Assembly: GCF_022170825.1 (NCBI RefSeq)
Contig: NZ_CP081878.1
Span: 1,700,001-1,764,000, forward strand
Source: Exiguobacterium acetylicum
GTDB taxonomy: Bacteria > Bacillota > Bacilli > Exiguobacteriales > Exiguobacteriaceae
DNA: 64,000 bases
Direction of reading: 5' to 3'
Position numbers and translations under genes: made by a program. This document shows, piece by piece, positions 62,939 to 64,000 of the stretch (the stretch's first letter is position 1; each line of letters starts with the position of its first letter). The notes under the pieces were generated by a model, which saw nothing but the letters and a program-made list of their open reading frames with translations, had not been told where the DNA came from and made no database searches.

Positions 62939-63034
62939 TGAGGCCCCCTCTTTTCAATCCATTAAATCATTTTATTTCCATACCTCTTTATTCCCTATTC
63001 TGTTCAACTGAATCGTCTCAGCCTGTTTCCACAC

Positions 63035-63060
63035 GATTGAATCGACTCGATTAGGGGTAA
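63035..63060 (+). promoter_or_regulatory. Possible sigma-B promoter of the NAD-binding protein gene
   Basis: GATTGA (63035-63040), 14 bases, GGGTAA (63055-63060), which matches the sigma-B consensus GTTTAA/GGGTAT at 4 and 5 of 6 positions, 34 bases before the ATG. Confidence 0.35.
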
Positions 63061-63093
63061 CTAAAACAGATAATGAGAGAGGAGTTTACATCC

Positions 63094-64000
63094 ATGCCAA
63101 CGCGCCTAGCTTTAGCCGGAGCCACCGGATACATTGGTCACAATTTACTGAACGAATTAAAGAAAAAATATGATGTCATTGCCCTTTCACGAAATGGTGA
63201 TGATAAGGACAATGAAGAACGAGTTGAGTGGCGATCGTGTGATCTCTTTTCTCTAGACGATACGATCGCTGGTATGAAAGGAGCAGATATCGCTGTCTAT
63301 CTCGTCCATTCGATGATGCCTTCTGCCAAACTGACGCAAGGCTCGTTTGAAAACATGGACTTATTGTTAGCTGATAACTTTGCCCGTGCCGCAAAAGAGA
63401 ACGGTATCCGGCAAATTATCTACTTAAGTGGTATCATCCCCGAGGAAACAGAAGATTTGTCGCGTCACTTAAAGAGTCGACTTGAAGTCGAACGCGTTCT
63501 CGGTGCGTACGGCACTCCGGTGACGACGATTCGCGCTGCGTTAATCGTTGGTCCTAAAGGGTCATCGTTCCCGATTTTATCGAAGCTCGTCAAACGTCTT
63601 CCTGTCATGGCATTACCACGTTGGACGCGCAACAAGACGCATCCTGTTGCCTTACCGGACGTCATTCATGCGCTCGGTGAAAGTGTCGATCGTGATGACG
63701 TCAAAGACCGAGCAATCGATATCGGTGGACCGGAAGCAATGACCTATAAAGAGATGATTCTTAAAACGGCTGATATCATGGGCAAACGTCAACCGACGAT
63801 CGATATTCCCTTACTGACCGTCAAACTGTCTCGGCTATGGGTCACACTCGTATCTGGTGAACCAAAAGAAACCGTCTATCCTCTCGTTGAAAGTATGGTG
63901 CATGAGATGGTCGCCGATCCCGAAAAAATGGTTCCAGGCATCAGTGATGGGAAAATCACATTTGAACAATCCGTTCGAGACGCGTTAAAAGAAGAAGCGG
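63094..64000 (+). CDS. NAD(P)H-binding protein, NmrA/DUF2867-like (partial, 3' end outside window)
   Basis: At least 302 residues, still open at the window edge. N-terminal Rossmann motif GATGYIGHNLL (GxxGxxG, residues 9-19); IIYLSGIIPEE near residue 109; YTTxR-like elements TPVTTIRAALIVGP near 144. This matches the long NmrA-type proteins with a DUF2867 tail found in Bacillales. AGGAG lies 8 bases before the ATG. The function is unknown; the family binds NADPH but often lacks known activity. Confidence 0.83.
   Translation, partial: MPTRLALAGATGYIGHNLLNELKKKYDVIALSRNGDDKDNEERVEWRSCDLFSLDDTIAGMKGADIAVYLVHSMMPSAKLTQGSFENMDLLLADNFARAAKENGIRQIIYLSGIIPEETEDLSRHLKSRLEVERVLGAYGTPVTTIRAALIVGPKGSSFPILSKLVKRLPVMALPRWTRNKTHPVALPDVIHALGESVDRDDVKDRAIDIGGPEAMTYKEMILKTADIMGKRQPTIDIPLLTVKLSRLWVTLVSGEPKETVYPLVESMVHEMVADPEKMVPGISDGKITFEQSVRDALKEEA

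Overview
The window looks like chromosomal DNA from a low-to-moderate GC member of the Bacillales, most probably Exiguobacterium or a close relative. This is inference from gene content, Bacillus-like ribosome binding sites and tightly packed operons; there is no rRNA or other marker gene to prove it. I found about 80 protein genes, no rRNA or tRNA gene, no CRISPR array and no recognisable transposase. Two genes run off the ends: an ABC permease at base 1 and a nucleotide-sugar-like NAD-binding protein at base 64000.

Bases 1-9275 hold a MacB-type ABC exporter, a serine hydrolase, a fetA-fetB-deaminase operon (iron efflux), a Nudix hydrolase, an M3 oligopeptidase and a Xre regulator/membrane protein pair with three direct repeats 21 bp apart in its promoter. 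Bases 9376-17956 are a patchwork of small enzymes and regulators: epimerase-like SDR, phosphotransferases, VOC proteins, a second Xre/membrane pair, a MarR operon facing a frameshifted lipoprotein gene across a perfect palindrome, a methyltransferase, a protein made of homing-endonuclease-associated repeats, and an ArsR/AHSA1 pair. Bases 18094-31282 hold LysR, three SDR/phosphotransferase genes, a polysaccharide deacetylase lipoprotein, succinate-semialdehyde dehydrogenase, a CPA1 sodium/proton antiporter, a WYL regulator divergent from a DHFR-like reductase, and the KhtTU potassium/proton antiporter.

Bases 31308-32788 form an AT-rich insert-like stretch with an AbrB-like protein and a lone restriction-type nuclease. 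Bases 33572-44731 hold two MFS transporters, a beta-glucoside PTS operon (GntR regulator, EIIBCA, 6-phospho-beta-glucosidase) with a clear dyad operator, and a three-gene operon (zinc-ribbon MBL protein, P-loop kinase, HAD phosphatase) with each pair overlapping by 4 bases.

Bases 45208-51054 are the most interesting part: an Rrf2 regulator without any cysteine, a large hybrid-input histidine kinase without a response regulator, a small unknown protein overlapping its end, an isochorismatase-fold hydrolase, and a manganese catalase followed by two Coat_F-like proteins behind a sigma-B-like promoter. Together these suggest a redox or general-stress locus. Bases 51130-57783 carry an unknown 371-residue protein, SDR, Nudix, hydrolase and VOC genes. 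Bases 58494-62283 carry two closely related CapK/PaaK-type adenylate-forming enzymes on either side of an AraC-GyrI regulator, which looks like a duplicated, regulated ligase module.
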